Positions 55,762 through 64,000 of a stretch of DNA of 64,000 nucleotides are shown in pieces (position 1 is the stretch's first letter; the number at the start of each line of letters is the position of its first letter). Origin of the DNA: Lachnospiraceae bacterium (GTDB taxonomy: Bacteria; Bacillota; Clostridia; Lachnospirales; Lachnospiraceae); NCBI GenBank assembly GCA_022652545.1, contig JALCRM010000007.1, forward strand, positions 62,001-126,000, in the 5' to 3' direction. The notes under the pieces were generated by a model. It ran no database searches and was not told where the DNA came from. It saw only the letters and a program-made list of their open reading frames with translations. A program made the position numbers and the translations under genes.

Positions 55762-56412
55762 TTACATATCCTTGTTCTCGGTTTTGATAGTTATCTCCGC
55801 AATTAACTTATGTACCGTAGTGCAAGGGCACATTTCCGAAGGCTTGTTGATACAATTGCGAATATGTTCTTCCAATTTATTCTCGGAGATTTTAACTGCC
55901 GACTTTTCATCTCCGTGACGGCACAGCTTTTTATAGATTGCCACATCTGATTTCTCATACTTTTGTCCGGTGACTCGTGCGAATTTTTCCGCGAACCCAT
56001 TACAACATGAAACAGAATCCTGATATGGAGGCATAGATCCGAAATATGTACTGAACCATATTTCAATACATGGATTAGACCAGCCAACATTGATCCCATT
56101 TTCCAAAGCAGTACGTATGATTTGATCGAAGTCCTTCACTTGATCACGATCAAATACAATCCAAGGTTCACCGTATTGAGGCTGTAGCGAAGCCATATTG
56201 AGGGCTTCGCTAACAAGCTCAATTGTTCTTGTTTTACAAACCTTTATAACGAGTTTTTCTTGCAGTTCTTTCGGAATGGAGTTTCGCAAACCGAGAATAT
56301 AGTTTTGCTCCGTTTCCTTAGTATCTGTTACAATAAAATAGTACCCCAATTCTGGGACACGGCGTCTAGATAACTGCTCTCGGGTTTTTCTCTTTCCGCT
56401 TCTGTCTGGCAT
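55762..56412 (-). CDS. RloB-like protein (AbiLii type)
   Basis: A 216-residue protein of the RloB family (PF13707). The N-terminus is basic (SGKRKTREQLSRRR), followed by a core with YYFIVTDTKETEQNYI, WIVFDRDQVKDF and the segment NPCIEIWFSTYF typical of the family. RloB proteins accompany an ATPase in abortive-infection and restriction-linked loci and are thought to act as the nuclease-like effector. It starts three bases after the ATPase stop, with GGAAGGA six bases before the ATG, so the two form one operon. Confidence 0.8.
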   Translation of the reverse strand: MPDRSGKRKTREQLSRRRVPELGYYFIVTDTKETEQNYILGLRNSIPKELQEKLVIKVCKTRTIELVSEALNMASLQPQYGEPWIVFDRDQVKDFDQIIRTALENGINVGWSNPCIEIWFSTYFGSMPPYQDSVSCCNGFAEKFARVTGQKYEKSDVAIYKKLCRHGDEKSAVKISENKLEEHIRNCINKPSEMCPCTTVHKLIAEITIKTENKDM

Positions 56413-56414
56413 AC

Positions 56415-57686
56415 TTATTCCTTCCTTAACATATCAAAATACTGCAGTGTGGGAATAGCACCATACTTTCCGAGTAGATAATTCTTCTCAAAATTTTCAT
56501 CCTTACGTATTTTTACACCATCATCATCAACAAAATCCGCAAGCGAATATAGAGTGGAGATTCCATTAGAAGCTTTTTCGATAAACCACACTTCATCGCG
56601 CCGCAAAATATTACTGTTAAGCTGCCAGGAATCATGCGAAGTAAACACAAGCTGGGCATGATTTGGGTTCGTTTCTTGATTTAAGAAAGTGATAACGAAT
56701 GTTCTAACGAGTAACGGATGAAGCCGTGCATTCAATTCATCAACAAAGAGTACGCCCCCTGTTTCCAACACTTCTTGCAATAAAGGATATAGTGCAAACA
56801 TTTTGAGGGTGCCTGCAGATTCCAATTTTAATGGAATAGTCTCAGTGGCATCTGAATCAATCATTTTGTGAATTGTATCAATTCTTACCTTAGAGAATTT
56901 TTTGTCATCATCACTTTCAATAGGTTCAACTTCAAAGCCAATAATTGAAGGATCAAACGCTGAAAAGTAGCTGATAACTTTATTCTGCACATCTTTGCTT
57001 TCCACAAAACCATCTGGAAGTTGCTCTGATAGGAAGTAGTTTTCAACAGGTCGACCAAAATCAGCAAATTCATTATTCATAAACCAATCGCGAATCAGTT
57101 TGAGCTTTGCAATCTTAAGTTTTGAACCCAATGATACGATTAATGTTTCCCTTTCGAGCGCAATTTTTAAATTTTCTTGACTCTTTGGTGCAATTCCGGA
57201 GAGATCAAGCTCGGAACCGTTGCGATAAAAGATTCGCTTATAATCGCCTCGAGAAGTTTTCGATTTGTAGTTGAGCCATTCTTCTTTTATTCCGGAACTA
57301 TTAACTGTGAACCCATAGTTATATGATTTTGCTCCGCTTTCTTCTGAGGAAATAAAGTAGACCTCAAAAGAAGACTCAGCCATTTTGCTGTTGGCATCAA
57401 ATAAAAATGGTGTCGGACTTATAAATTCAGACTTACTCTTTTTTTTGGATTCATCTCCACCGTAGTTGAGAGAGCTTGCGACATAGGTAGTCATGTATCT
57501 AAAAGCTTCCAATACATTGGATTTTCCACATGCGTTAGCACCAAAAATAATCGCAATTGGAAGAACCTTCTCATTGCCAATAGAAATAACATGATTGTTG
57601 TATTCGGAAATTTTTGTCGCTGTTAAGTCAAGTGTTGTGTCATCACGAAATGACTTGAAATTTTTGAAATTAAATTGTAAAAGCAT
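56415..57686 (-). CDS. AAA-type ATPase of an AbiL/RloA-like defence pair
   Basis: A 423-residue ABC/SMC-like ATPase of the AAA_15/OLD-like group: Walker A GANACGKS at 49-56, Walker B VLFVDELNARLH, and switch His in FTSHDSW. With the RloB partner it matches the AbiLi-AbiLii arrangement known from lactococcal abortive infection. It probably senses phage infection and triggers RloB. AAGGAAGG nine bases before ATG 57686. A perfect 13-bp inverted repeat lies 61-93 bases upstream. Confidence 0.8.
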   Translation of the reverse strand: MLLQFNFKNFKSFRDDTTLDLTATKISEYNNHVISIGNEKVLPIAIIFGANACGKSNVLEAFRYMTTYVASSLNYGGDESKKKSKSEFISPTPFLFDANSKMAESSFEVYFISSEESGAKSYNYGFTVNSSGIKEEWLNYKSKTSRGDYKRIFYRNGSELDLSGIAPKSQENLKIALERETLIVSLGSKLKIAKLKLIRDWFMNNEFADFGRPVENYFLSEQLPDGFVESKDVQNKVISYFSAFDPSIIGFEVEPIESDDDKKFSKVRIDTIHKMIDSDATETIPLKLESAGTLKMFALYPLLQEVLETGGVLFVDELNARLHPLLVRTFVITFLNQETNPNHAQLVFTSHDSWQLNSNILRRDEVWFIEKASNGISTLYSLADFVDDDGVKIRKDENFEKNYLLGKYGAIPTLQYFDMLRKE

Positions 57687-57726
57687 GATAGATACCTTCC
57701 TTTACATCAATTTATATCTAGTATAA

Positions 57727-57996
57727 CAAAATAAACGAATAAAACAACATCTAAATGAGATAAAACCTCATTTAGATGTAATTATTAGCTGGAATGATCT
57801 TAATGTTGGTCAATATCAGACAATAGATGTAAATGATATGTCTTCAGCAGATAGCGCATTATATGCGATGAAAGTAAGTATTTCTGTTAACAGATTAACA
57901 GTGGGATTGCAAAAAGAGAGTACCGCCCCATGGAATCAAGTTGTTAACCGACCAAAGTTTTCAACTCAATCTATAAGTGGTAAGATAGGCGGCTGA
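57727..57996 (+). pseudogene. Unrecognised open frame without a start, probable gene remnant
   Basis: Open for 89 codons (segments ISWNDLNVGQYQTIDVND, TAPWNQVVNRP) with no ATG before 57838 and no ribosome site. It looks like protein-coding sequence but I do not recognise it. The rest of the roughly 530-base gap to 58220 holds a CCGATCG/CGATCGG inverted repeat, two GGTATCGAT copies at 58062 and 58074, and the blaI promoter. Confidence 0.25.
57747..57779. repeat. Perfect 13-bp inverted repeat upstream of the AbiL-like operon
   Basis: ACATCTAAATGAG / CTCATTTAGATGT with a 7-base loop. Not followed by a T run on either strand, so an operator is more likely than a terminator. Confidence 0.55.
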
Positions 57997-58165
57997 TTCA
58001 AGCCGATCGCCGGTTAAACGCATCAGCGACCGTCGATCGGTGCAAACTGCAAGCAAGGAGAGGTATCGATTCTGGTATCGATGAATCTATAGCTGCGAAT
58101 CTAAGATATTTATAACATGTTTTACAGGCTCTTTTGATGTGAAGTGATCAGTATGGCATAAAAGG

Positions 58166-58203
58166 TTGACAAACGTAAACCAAACAATATATTATACAGT
58201 ATA
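58166..58203 (+). promoter_or_regulatory. Promoter and candidate BlaI operator
   Basis: TTGACA (58166-58171), 18-base spacer, TATTAT (58190-58195), overlapped by the palindrome TATACAGTATA (58193-58203). BlaI-type repressors bind TACA-centred dyads over the -10 region, so autoregulation is likely. Confidence 0.6.
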
Positions 58204-58219
58204 GAAAAGCGGTGTACAG

Positions 58220-58603
58220 ATGATTAAAATCAGCGATTCAGAATGGAAAATCATGGAGCTGTTATGGAAATCGGCTCCCCGTACCATAACGCAGATGACA
58301 AAAGTCTTGGGCGATGCGTATGGATGGGATAAATCAACGGTTATTACCCTGCTAAAACGGTTGTTGAACAAAAACGCCGTTTACTTTGAGCAGGGAACAA
58401 AAGCAAAAATGTTTTATCCGGCAGTCCGTCAGGAGGAGACACGGAGCAACGAAGCAAAGACATTTCTTGAGAAAACATTTTCGGGAAATATCGGTCTCAT
58501 GGTCAGTACGATGATCCATGAAGAAGCCCTTTCGGAACAGGACATCAAAGAGCTGGAGCAGATATTAAAGCAGCATGGCGGGGAGGATTCTTCCAAACAG
58601 TAA
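58220..58603 (+). CDS. BlaI/MecI/CopY-family repressor
   Basis: A 127-residue winged-helix repressor (ISDSEWKIMELLWKSAPRT, DKSTVITLLKRLLNK) of the penicillinase-repressor family with a helical dimerisation tail. Family members are inactivated by proteolysis when the adjacent BlaR1-type sensor is triggered. It ends directly before the M56 protease gene, supporting that pairing. No beta-lactamase or mecA gene is in the window. Confidence 0.9.
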   Translation: MIKISDSEWKIMELLWKSAPRTITQMTKVLGDAYGWDKSTVITLLKRLLNKNAVYFEQGTKAKMFYPAVRQEETRSNEAKTFLEKTFSGNIGLMVSTMIHEEALSEQDIKELEQILKQHGGEDSSKQ

Positions 58604-58651
58604 TTGGATCGGGAGATATGGCATGATGCCGCCGGAAGGGACTGGGAGATT

Positions 58652-60748
58652 ATGAGAGAAGCAATCGGCGTTAGCCTGATAGTCCTGGTACTTGTCGGCA
58701 TAAGGAAAATCCTGTTCGGTAAAATCAGCCGAAAAATGCAGTATACGCTTTGGCTGTCCATCCCAATCTATCTTCTATTGTGCGGATTTGTCCGCATACC
58801 GGTTGCAGTAAATCACCTTTTACCTGCAGCAGCAAAACAGCCTGCAGAGATCTTTTCTGAAGAAATGTCTTCTGGTTCTGCTGTGACAGAATCGTCCAAT
58901 AGCCCAGGTGAAATTATTATTTCTTCCAACCAGGTCTCTAAGGAGCCGAGTGCCTCTTCACCGGATCGTACTCTATTTCAGAATTCAAAAGTATATGAGC
59001 AGATATCGATATTCTGCCGCGAGGCAGGAAAAGCGATTCCCATCATCGGATGGGGAGCGGCATCCGTATTACTTGCATATAATCTGCTTTTCTTATGCCA
59101 TTGTCACAGGCATCGCCGATTTCTGAAGAAAGATCCGGAAACCGGCATGAATATTTATGTTTTGCGAAGATCCGGTTCCCCGTTTTTGCTGGGGCGGAGC
59201 ATCTATGTCCCGTCGCAGATTATTACGGATGATAAACTGCTTACCTTTGCCATTATGCATGAATACTGTCACTTTCGGCAGGGAGATTTCATCTGGCCGA
59301 TCGTCCGTTATCTGGTCCTGGCATTGAACTGGTATAACCCGTTTGTCTGGTATGCTTTCCGGCTGGCAGGTCAGGACAGCGAACTGGCCTGTGATGAGGC
59401 GGTTATCGGAATACTCGGAGAAACTGAAAGAAGGCCATATGGCGAGGCATTGATCCATATGATGAAAAACAGAAATGCCTGCCGGGATTCGATATGTGCG
59501 ACGACGCGTATGGTAGGAAACAAACATTTGATCAAGGAAAGGATATGCTGCATCAGTAAAGGTTCTGCTCACAGCGCAAAGCGATTTGTTGCCGGTGCTC
59601 TGTGTATGGTCATGGTGACCGGATGTGCTTTGGTCAAGCCGGAAGCGTCTGCCGCGGAGATGAAAAAAGGAAGCAGCGATATCTCGGAGACCTCGGGTTC
59701 TGATGTATCAACGCGTGCGGTCAGCACTTTGGCTGGCTCCGCAAAGCCTGCAGCAGAAGAGGCAGATAGACAGAAAAATGCAGAAACTTACGCATCTTAT
59801 GACTATGATCCGGGAGACAATCCTACCGGCACCCTGTTTTTCAAAGGAAGGGTTTACTATTCGGACATTGATGGAATTCAATGTGCAGACCTGAATACCG
59901 GAGAAGTACAGACACTGGTTTCTGGGGATGGCTGCGCGTGCGTATTGATCAATAACGGGTGGCTCTACTATCAGAGCAATATGTGGGACGAAAAGGTCAA
60001 TGCAGAAATATGCAGGCTTGATCTGAACACCGGTACGATGCAGAAACTTCTGGAGGAAAGTCAGGAAATGCAGACGGCGTCAGTGTTTGCAGAAGGAGAT
60101 TACCTGTATCTGTCGGATGGAGTGAAAGGCAGCCTGCCGGAGAACCGGGAATATGTGGCTTATCATATCGATTCAGACGGTACGGTAAAACAGGAGGAGG
60201 ATTCTCCAGTTTCCGGGCTGCTTGCCGCTCTGAACCGGAATACACAGGACACGAACAAATTCTGGAATGGCTGGCTCTGTTCTCTTATCAGGTATCATAA
60301 GGTTGTACAAATGGCAGGGAAGCTGGGAAATGCGACACTGACGATATTGGATGCGGATGGCGCGGAACCTTTGGAGATTCCGGATATTTCCGGAAATATT
60401 TATACTACATTCAAGGGACTGGTTTATCAGGATATGCAGCACAATATCCATTTGCTGCCATGGAATCAGCCGATTGAGTCCGATCAGATTCTTTTAGACT
60501 ATACAAAAGAAAACAGAAATATGAATTACGGCCCGAGTGATTCAACGGGAATATATGGATTCTTCCGGACGGCGGACAAAACAGTGATTACAAAGCTATA
60601 TTGGGATGGAACGGTACAGGAACTCGAGGATGTTTCCTCATTGGGTGAAGACGGTCGTCAGTTCAATATCCGGCTGTCTGGCGGAGATGATCACTATTGC
60701 TATTACGACAGAATGAATAACAAAGAAATCATTCGAAAAATCCCATAG
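58652..60748 (+). CDS. BlaR1-like M56 metalloprotease with a C-terminal propeller-like domain
   Basis: A 698-residue membrane protein. Membrane segments near residues 7-20, 31-48 and 128-150; zinc protease motif MHEYCH (HEYCH at 203-207) with the third ligand in DSELACDEA (E244); a further hydrophobic segment near 325-345. BlaR1 and MecR1 end in a penicillin-binding sensor; here the tail from about residue 385 is instead made of repeated LYY/VYY-type strands with DLNTG turns, like DUF5050 propeller proteins. The extracellular signal is therefore probably not a beta-lactam. ATG 58652 is preferred; a TTG at 58604 is the alternative. Coupled to the BlaI gene. Confidence 0.8.
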   Translation: MREAIGVSLIVLVLVGIRKILFGKISRKMQYTLWLSIPIYLLLCGFVRIPVAVNHLLPAAAKQPAEIFSEEMSSGSAVTESSNSPGEIIISSNQVSKEPSASSPDRTLFQNSKVYEQISIFCREAGKAIPIIGWGAASVLLAYNLLFLCHCHRHRRFLKKDPETGMNIYVLRRSGSPFLLGRSIYVPSQIITDDKLLTFAIMHEYCHFRQGDFIWPIVRYLVLALNWYNPFVWYAFRLAGQDSELACDEAVIGILGETERRPYGEALIHMMKNRNACRDSICATTRMVGNKHLIKERICCISKGSAHSAKRFVAGALCMVMVTGCALVKPEASAAEMKKGSSDISETSGSDVSTRAVSTLAGSAKPAAEEADRQKNAETYASYDYDPGDNPTGTLFFKGRVYYSDIDGIQCADLNTGEVQTLVSGDGCACVLINNGWLYYQSNMWDEKVNAEICRLDLNTGTMQKLLEESQEMQTASVFAEGDYLYLSDGVKGSLPENREYVAYHIDSDGTVKQEEDSPVSGLLAALNRNTQDTNKFWNGWLCSLIRYHKVVQMAGKLGNATLTILDADGAEPLEIPDISGNIYTTFKGLVYQDMQHNIHLLPWNQPIESDQILLDYTKENRNMNYGPSDSTGIYGFFRTADKTVITKLYWDGTVQELEDVSSLGEDGRQFNIRLSGGDDHYCYYDRMNNKEIIRKIP

Positions 60749-60808
60749 AAGTAAACGGCAGTGTTTGATTATCATTGAGAAATTGTGTTTTCATTAGTCT
60801 GACAATAA

Positions 60809-60837
60809 TTGCAAATCCGATATATAGCGGATAGAAT
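60809..60837 (+). promoter_or_regulatory. Promoter of the MNT-HEPN locus
   Basis: TTGCAA (60809-60814), 17-base spacer, TAGAAT (60832-60837), 34 bases before the GTG start. Confidence 0.55.
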
Positions 60838-60871
60838 ACAAATAGAAAAATCCTTTGAAAGGAGGTACATT

Positions 60872-61198
60872 GTGATTTATTCAATTGAAGAAATCAGTCT
60901 GAAAATCAGACCTGTTGCCGAGAAATATCACTTAAAAGCCATCTATCTCTTTGGATCATATGCGCGTGGAGAAGCACGGGAAGACAGTGATGTTGACCTC
61001 CTTGTTGACACTTCAGGAGCAGATCTTGATTCACTGTTCAAACTGGGAGGCCTGTATTCTGACTTGGAAGATGCTTTGAAAAAAACGATTGACCTTGTAA
61101 CTATGGATTCTATAATGCAGAAACCCAGGATGAAGAGCGATATTTCTTTCAGAAATAATATCATGGAGAATAAGGTGGATGTTTATGTCGCCGCTTGA
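60872..61198 (+). CDS. MNT-domain nucleotidyltransferase antitoxin
   Basis: A 108-residue minimal nucleotidyltransferase with the motif GSYARGEAREDSDVD (residues 28-42, metal-binding Asp 40 and 42). In MNT-HEPN modules this protein neutralises the HEPN ribonuclease, in known cases by adding AMP to it. Starts with GTG 60872, with GGAGG about seven bases upstream; the longer frame to 60809 covers the promoter and is rejected. Its end overlaps the toxin start by 14 bases. Confidence 0.85.
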   Translation: MIYSIEEISLKIRPVAEKYHLKAIYLFGSYARGEAREDSDVDLLVDTSGADLDSLFKLGGLYSDLEDALKKTIDLVTMDSIMQKPRMKSDISFRNNIMENKVDVYVAA

Positions 61199-61538
61199 CC
61201 AGCAGAGATTAGAAAAGATTGTTGAATATACGGATAGAATCAACCGGACAATATAAAGATACGGCGATACTATGAATGTATTTATGACAGATGAAGATTA
61301 TCAGCAGTCAATATCTTTTTCTGTTCTGCAGATTGGCGAACTGGTAAATGGACTATCAGAAGAATTCAAGTCTTTGACAGCTAATAAAATGCCTTGGAAC
61401 CAGATCCGTGGAATGCGAAATGTTGTTGCACACGGATATGGGAGTATTAATCTTGAGAGGGTTTGGGTAACTGTTCAAACCGATATTCCGGCACTGAGAA
61501 ATTTCTGTATATCACAAATAGGCAATGATCATTCATAG
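61185..61538 (+). pseudogene. HEPN toxin interrupted by a premature stop codon
   Basis: Frame from ATG 61185 encodes a HEPN-type toxin, but codon 24 (61254-61256) is TAA. The frame is otherwise continuous to 61538, and a single T-to-G change would give GAA, so a nonsense mutation is likely. The rest keeps SFSVLQIGELV and the RNase motif RNVVAHGYG (RX4H). Re-initiation at ATG 61272 would give an N-truncated 88-residue protein. The intact antitoxin gene upstream is consistent with toxin loss being tolerated. Confidence 0.75.
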
Positions 61539-61682
61539 TAGTATTAAAAGAGAAGGCGGAAACCTGTCTTCTCCTCTGTTGGTTCTGAAATGTCTGCGCT
61601 CCAGTTTATAGTTCTTTGCTGTGCTGGAGTTGATTGGGCATAGAGCCTTACTTCATTATCAACATTCACCGACACGTAATAT

Positions 61683-62618
61683 TCAGTTTTCATTAATTCC
61701 ATATGAGCTTATATCGGATCTGGTTCTCAGCTTTTCCTTATATAAACTTTCGACTTTTATTGCATCATCCGGTAATACTTGTTTTGGTAATGTCTTTAGT
61801 ATAGTAAAGCGGAAATTTTTATAAGCATTCTCATTTTGTTTCAATAGTTTCTTTATGCCTTCATCTCCGCCATCATGAGTTTCTGCATAACATTTCCATC
61901 TTCCCCATATACCATCATTGCCATAAGTAGAACCGATATATTGCTTATCCAGCCCATCTACGCATATCAGATATATGCCATTAACATTGCTTAACGATAT
62001 ATACCAGTCATCATAGGTCAGTGGATCATTTATAATTGTTTCAAGGTTTTTAAACGACAGTATCGTTTCTTCATAACTTTTAAATCCTCCGACTGTCCGC
62101 AACCCCTTTTCCGGATATATAGCGATAACAGCTTTTTTTGTCTCTGCCCAATGGTCAAATCTTCTGGTATTTTTTCCCCAATCAATAACCAGACGATTTT
62201 TGAGATCAGCCATTATGTCAGTTTCTTTCAAATCATAATAAACGCTCTTTTCAAAATACTCAGGGTAGGGAAAACCTTTAGGCATCTTCCTTTTCTTTTC
62301 AATACCTTCATATTTTTGACCAACTTCATAACATCCAAAGAAAACAGCTGATGTTCCATTTGAGGACATAAATGACAAAACATGCTTACACTTATCAAAA
62401 ATCGGGCCGCCCTGTTCATTCTGATATGCTTCCAAATATCCTTTATCTATTATCTCCCTGACATCAGACCTATTACACGCATGCCTAATAAGCTTAGTCG
62501 CTTTAATATCAAGCCCATATTCCTTTATTATCATTGATAATAGCATTCCGTAGCTCCTATCGCTTGCTGTATAAAAATTATGAGTAGCATATTCATCTAC
62601 TTCATTTGTTATAACCAT
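61683..62618 (-). CDS. GIY-YIG nuclease-domain protein
   Basis: A 311-residue protein. Residues about 210-295 form a GIY-YIG endonuclease domain (GIYLICVDGLDKQYIGSTYG, a WGRWKCY Arg site, and a late Glu in KVESLYKEKL). The N-terminal 200 residues are an unassigned domain with Lys-rich and aromatic segments. No clear ribosome-binding site precedes ATG 62618. Its place among toxin and defence genes suggests an anti-invader or mobile-element nuclease, which is inference. Confidence 0.75.
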   Translation of the reverse strand: MVITNEVDEYATHNFYTASDRSYGMLLSMIIKEYGLDIKATKLIRHACNRSDVREIIDKGYLEAYQNEQGGPIFDKCKHVLSFMSSNGTSAVFFGCYEVGQKYEGIEKKRKMPKGFPYPEYFEKSVYYDLKETDIMADLKNRLVIDWGKNTRRFDHWAETKKAVIAIYPEKGLRTVGGFKSYEETILSFKNLETIINDPLTYDDWYISLSNVNGIYLICVDGLDKQYIGSTYGNDGIWGRWKCYAETHDGGDEGIKKLLKQNENAYKNFRFTILKTLPKQVLPDDAIKVESLYKEKLRTRSDISSYGINEN

Positions 62619-62731
62619 TTTAGCATAATCATATTCTAAGCCTGTGTCTTGGATTATTTAATGATCTGAAGAATGGATCATTATTTTCAGTGATCTCAAA
62701 AGTTACCAAGAAACGTTTGGATTTTGCTATT

Positions 62732-62920
62732 CTATGGACATTGATGATAGTGAAGGTGCAGAACTGGAACTTTGTTTTTGATCAGCTTCGTAGCAATACC
62801 ATAGCAGAAGTTTCTGTATTTATATTTGGCTTCTGATATAGCCGTTTCATTACGCTGCCAGTAAAGTTTAGTAATTAGATATCTATTCCCAGGCATGTTG
62901 AAAATCGCACAAATCGGCAA
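62732..62920 (-). pseudogene. Remnant of an RNA polymerase sigma factor N-terminus
   Basis: The minus-strand frame reads KLYWQRNETAISEAKYKY then RNFCYGIATKLI, strikingly like the first region of the sigma-70-like factors carried by Clostridia and their elements (LYWQR..AI.ET..KYG..C..IA). Similarity ends abruptly and no downstream region is present. The surrounding gap (62619-62966) holds nothing else that I can support apart from an AATGATC/GATCATT hairpin near 62661-62684. Confidence 0.45.
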
Positions 62921-62966
62921 TATAATTGGGACATAAAATCTTGATGTGGGAGAAAGCCGGAAGAAA

Positions 62967-64000
62967 GTGAGAACATTTGATTATACCAGGATTGCTGAAA
63001 GAACTTGGGATAACGAGATTCTTTCATATATAGCGCAGATACACGAGTATAAGGGAAAGCAAGAGCTGTTCAGCAGACAGAAACCGGTAGAACTGGAACG
63101 ACTTGCTGAGATAGCCAGGATCCAGAGCACAGAGGCATCCAACAGCATTGAAGGCATCGTTACTACAGATGCCAGATTAAAACAGCTGGTTTCTGACAAG
63201 ACAACTCCTCGTAATCGTGATGAGGAGGAAATACTGGGATATAGGAATGCATTAAACCTGATTCATGAGGATTATGATTATATCCAGGTTTCACCTAACT
63301 ATATTCTTCAACTGCATGGGGAGATGCTGAAACTTACGGCATTCACATACGGAGGAAGACTTAAGACAACCCCCAACGAGATTGACAGGACTTTGCCGGA
63401 TGGAACGAAGGAACTTATTTTTAAGCCGCTGGAACCATTTGAGACACCGGATGCAATCCGTAATCTTTGTGACAGTTATCTTCACGCTCTGGATATGGAG
63501 GTCACAGATTCACTGATATTGATTCCCTGCTTTATTTTGGATTTTCTTTGTATCCATCCGTTTAATGACGGAAATGGAAGAATGAGCCGATTGCTTACAA
63601 TACTGCTGCTATATAAGTGTGGTTACAATGTAGGTAAGTATATCAGTATCGAGAAGAAAATATCGGATAATAAAAATGCATATTATGATGCACTGGAACA
63701 GGCAGATCAGGGATGGCTGCAGGAGACCAATGATCCCAAACCGTTTATCCGGTATATGCTGAATATTATTCTGGATTGTTATCGTGATTTTGAAAGCAGA
63801 GTTATGATTGCCAGACAGTCGGGTGCAAAGAGCACATCGTATGACGTGGTAAAAACATATGCTATGTCTATGATTGGTAACTTTACTAAGCAGGAAGCTC
63901 TTTATGCCTGTCCGAGCCTTGGCAGCTCATCGGTAGAATCCGCATTGAAAAAGCTTGTTGATGATGGGACGCTAAAGAGACTTGGAAAGGGACGTCAGAC
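62967..64000 (+). CDS. Fic-family protein (3' end outside window)
   Basis: At least 344 residues, open at the right edge. The canonical Fic active site HPFNDGNGR is at residues 197-205, so it should transfer AMP or another nucleotide part to a target. The N-terminal helix has the inhibitory motif SNSIEG (S58, E62, G63), which marks a self-inhibited class II Fic. A winged-helix-like segment begins after residue 310 (SSSVESALKKLVDDGTL). GTG 62967 is chosen because relatives begin near this point (MRTFDY); GTG 62946 is an alternative. Confidence 0.85.
   Translation, partial: MRTFDYTRIAERTWDNEILSYIAQIHEYKGKQELFSRQKPVELERLAEIARIQSTEASNSIEGIVTTDARLKQLVSDKTTPRNRDEEEILGYRNALNLIHEDYDYIQVSPNYILQLHGEMLKLTAFTYGGRLKTTPNEIDRTLPDGTKELIFKPLEPFETPDAIRNLCDSYLHALDMEVTDSLILIPCFILDFLCIHPFNDGNGRMSRLLTILLLYKCGYNVGKYISIEKKISDNKNAYYDALEQADQGWLQETNDPKPFIRYMLNIILDCYRDFESRVMIARQSGAKSTSYDVVKTYAMSMIGNFTKQEALYACPSLGSSSVESALKKLVDDGTLKRLGKGRQ

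Noticed and set aside
55653-55806. Short plus-strand open frame starting MGYSDTGINH
   Set aside because: No ribosome-binding site, unrecognised, and its end overlaps the RloB-like gene on the other strand.

Overview
The window comes from a Gram-positive anaerobe of the Clostridia, most likely Lachnospiraceae. This is inferred from gene content: class 1B dihydroorotate dehydrogenase (pyrK/pyrD), an ECF-type ThiT behind a TPP riboswitch, a 2-hydroxyacyl-CoA dehydratase with its activase, a PcsB/CwlO-type NlpC/P60 hydrolase, IS66, and a Firmicutes-type mobilizable element. No species can be named from sequence alone.

Positions 1 to about 38,610 look like GC-rich chromosomal backbone. In order: the end of pstA; a three-gene 2-hydroxyacyl-CoA dehydratase operon whose last gene fuses a dehydratase subunit to its ATP-dependent activase; TPP riboswitch plus thiT; a convergent dipeptide epimerase; a three-domain SseB/macro/ADP-ribosylglycohydrolase protein; ileS, glgP and an aconitase-family hydratase; an alpha/beta hydrolase, membrane MurF-like ligase and D-Ala-D-Ala ligase cluster; pyrC on the opposite strand; a plsC-pyrK-pyrD-ispE-GntR run; a DUF1934 protein; a lipoprotein foldase of trigger-factor type; asnS; an NlpC/P60 hydrolase; a MATE transporter; a secreted tannase-like esterase with a long structured leader; and guaA with its terminator.

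Directly after guaA the base composition drops and does not recover before the window ends. From 38.6 to 44.7 kb lies an integrative mobilizable element: XRE repressor, excisionase-like protein, replication initiator, DnaC-type loader, tyrosine integrase, MobC-like protein, an oriT-like intergenic region and a MobA/MobL relaxase. It has no conjugation channel genes in view, so it would need a helper. From 44.8 to 54.4 kb is a signalling block: an AgrC/LytTR-type two-component pair, a Cys-rich small protein, a soluble multi-PAS hybrid kinase, and a CheB-CheR-PAS-kinase-receiver protein. From 54.6 to 64 kb is a defence and toxin island: an IS66 remnant, an AbiL-like ATPase plus RloB pair, BlaI with a BlaR1-like protease whose penicillin sensor is replaced by a propeller-like domain, an MNT antitoxin with a HEPN toxin broken by a stop codon, a GIY-YIG nuclease, a sigma-factor remnant and a Fic protein cut by the window edge.

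The observations most worth following up are an internal ribosome-binding site that could release a free activase from the dehydratase fusion, the SseB-macro-DraG protein, an iteron-like array with a flanking inverted repeat inside the replication initiator gene (candidate origin), an apparent ATG-to-ACG start loss in that same gene, the propeller-type BlaR1, and the clustered hybrid kinases on horizontally acquired DNA.
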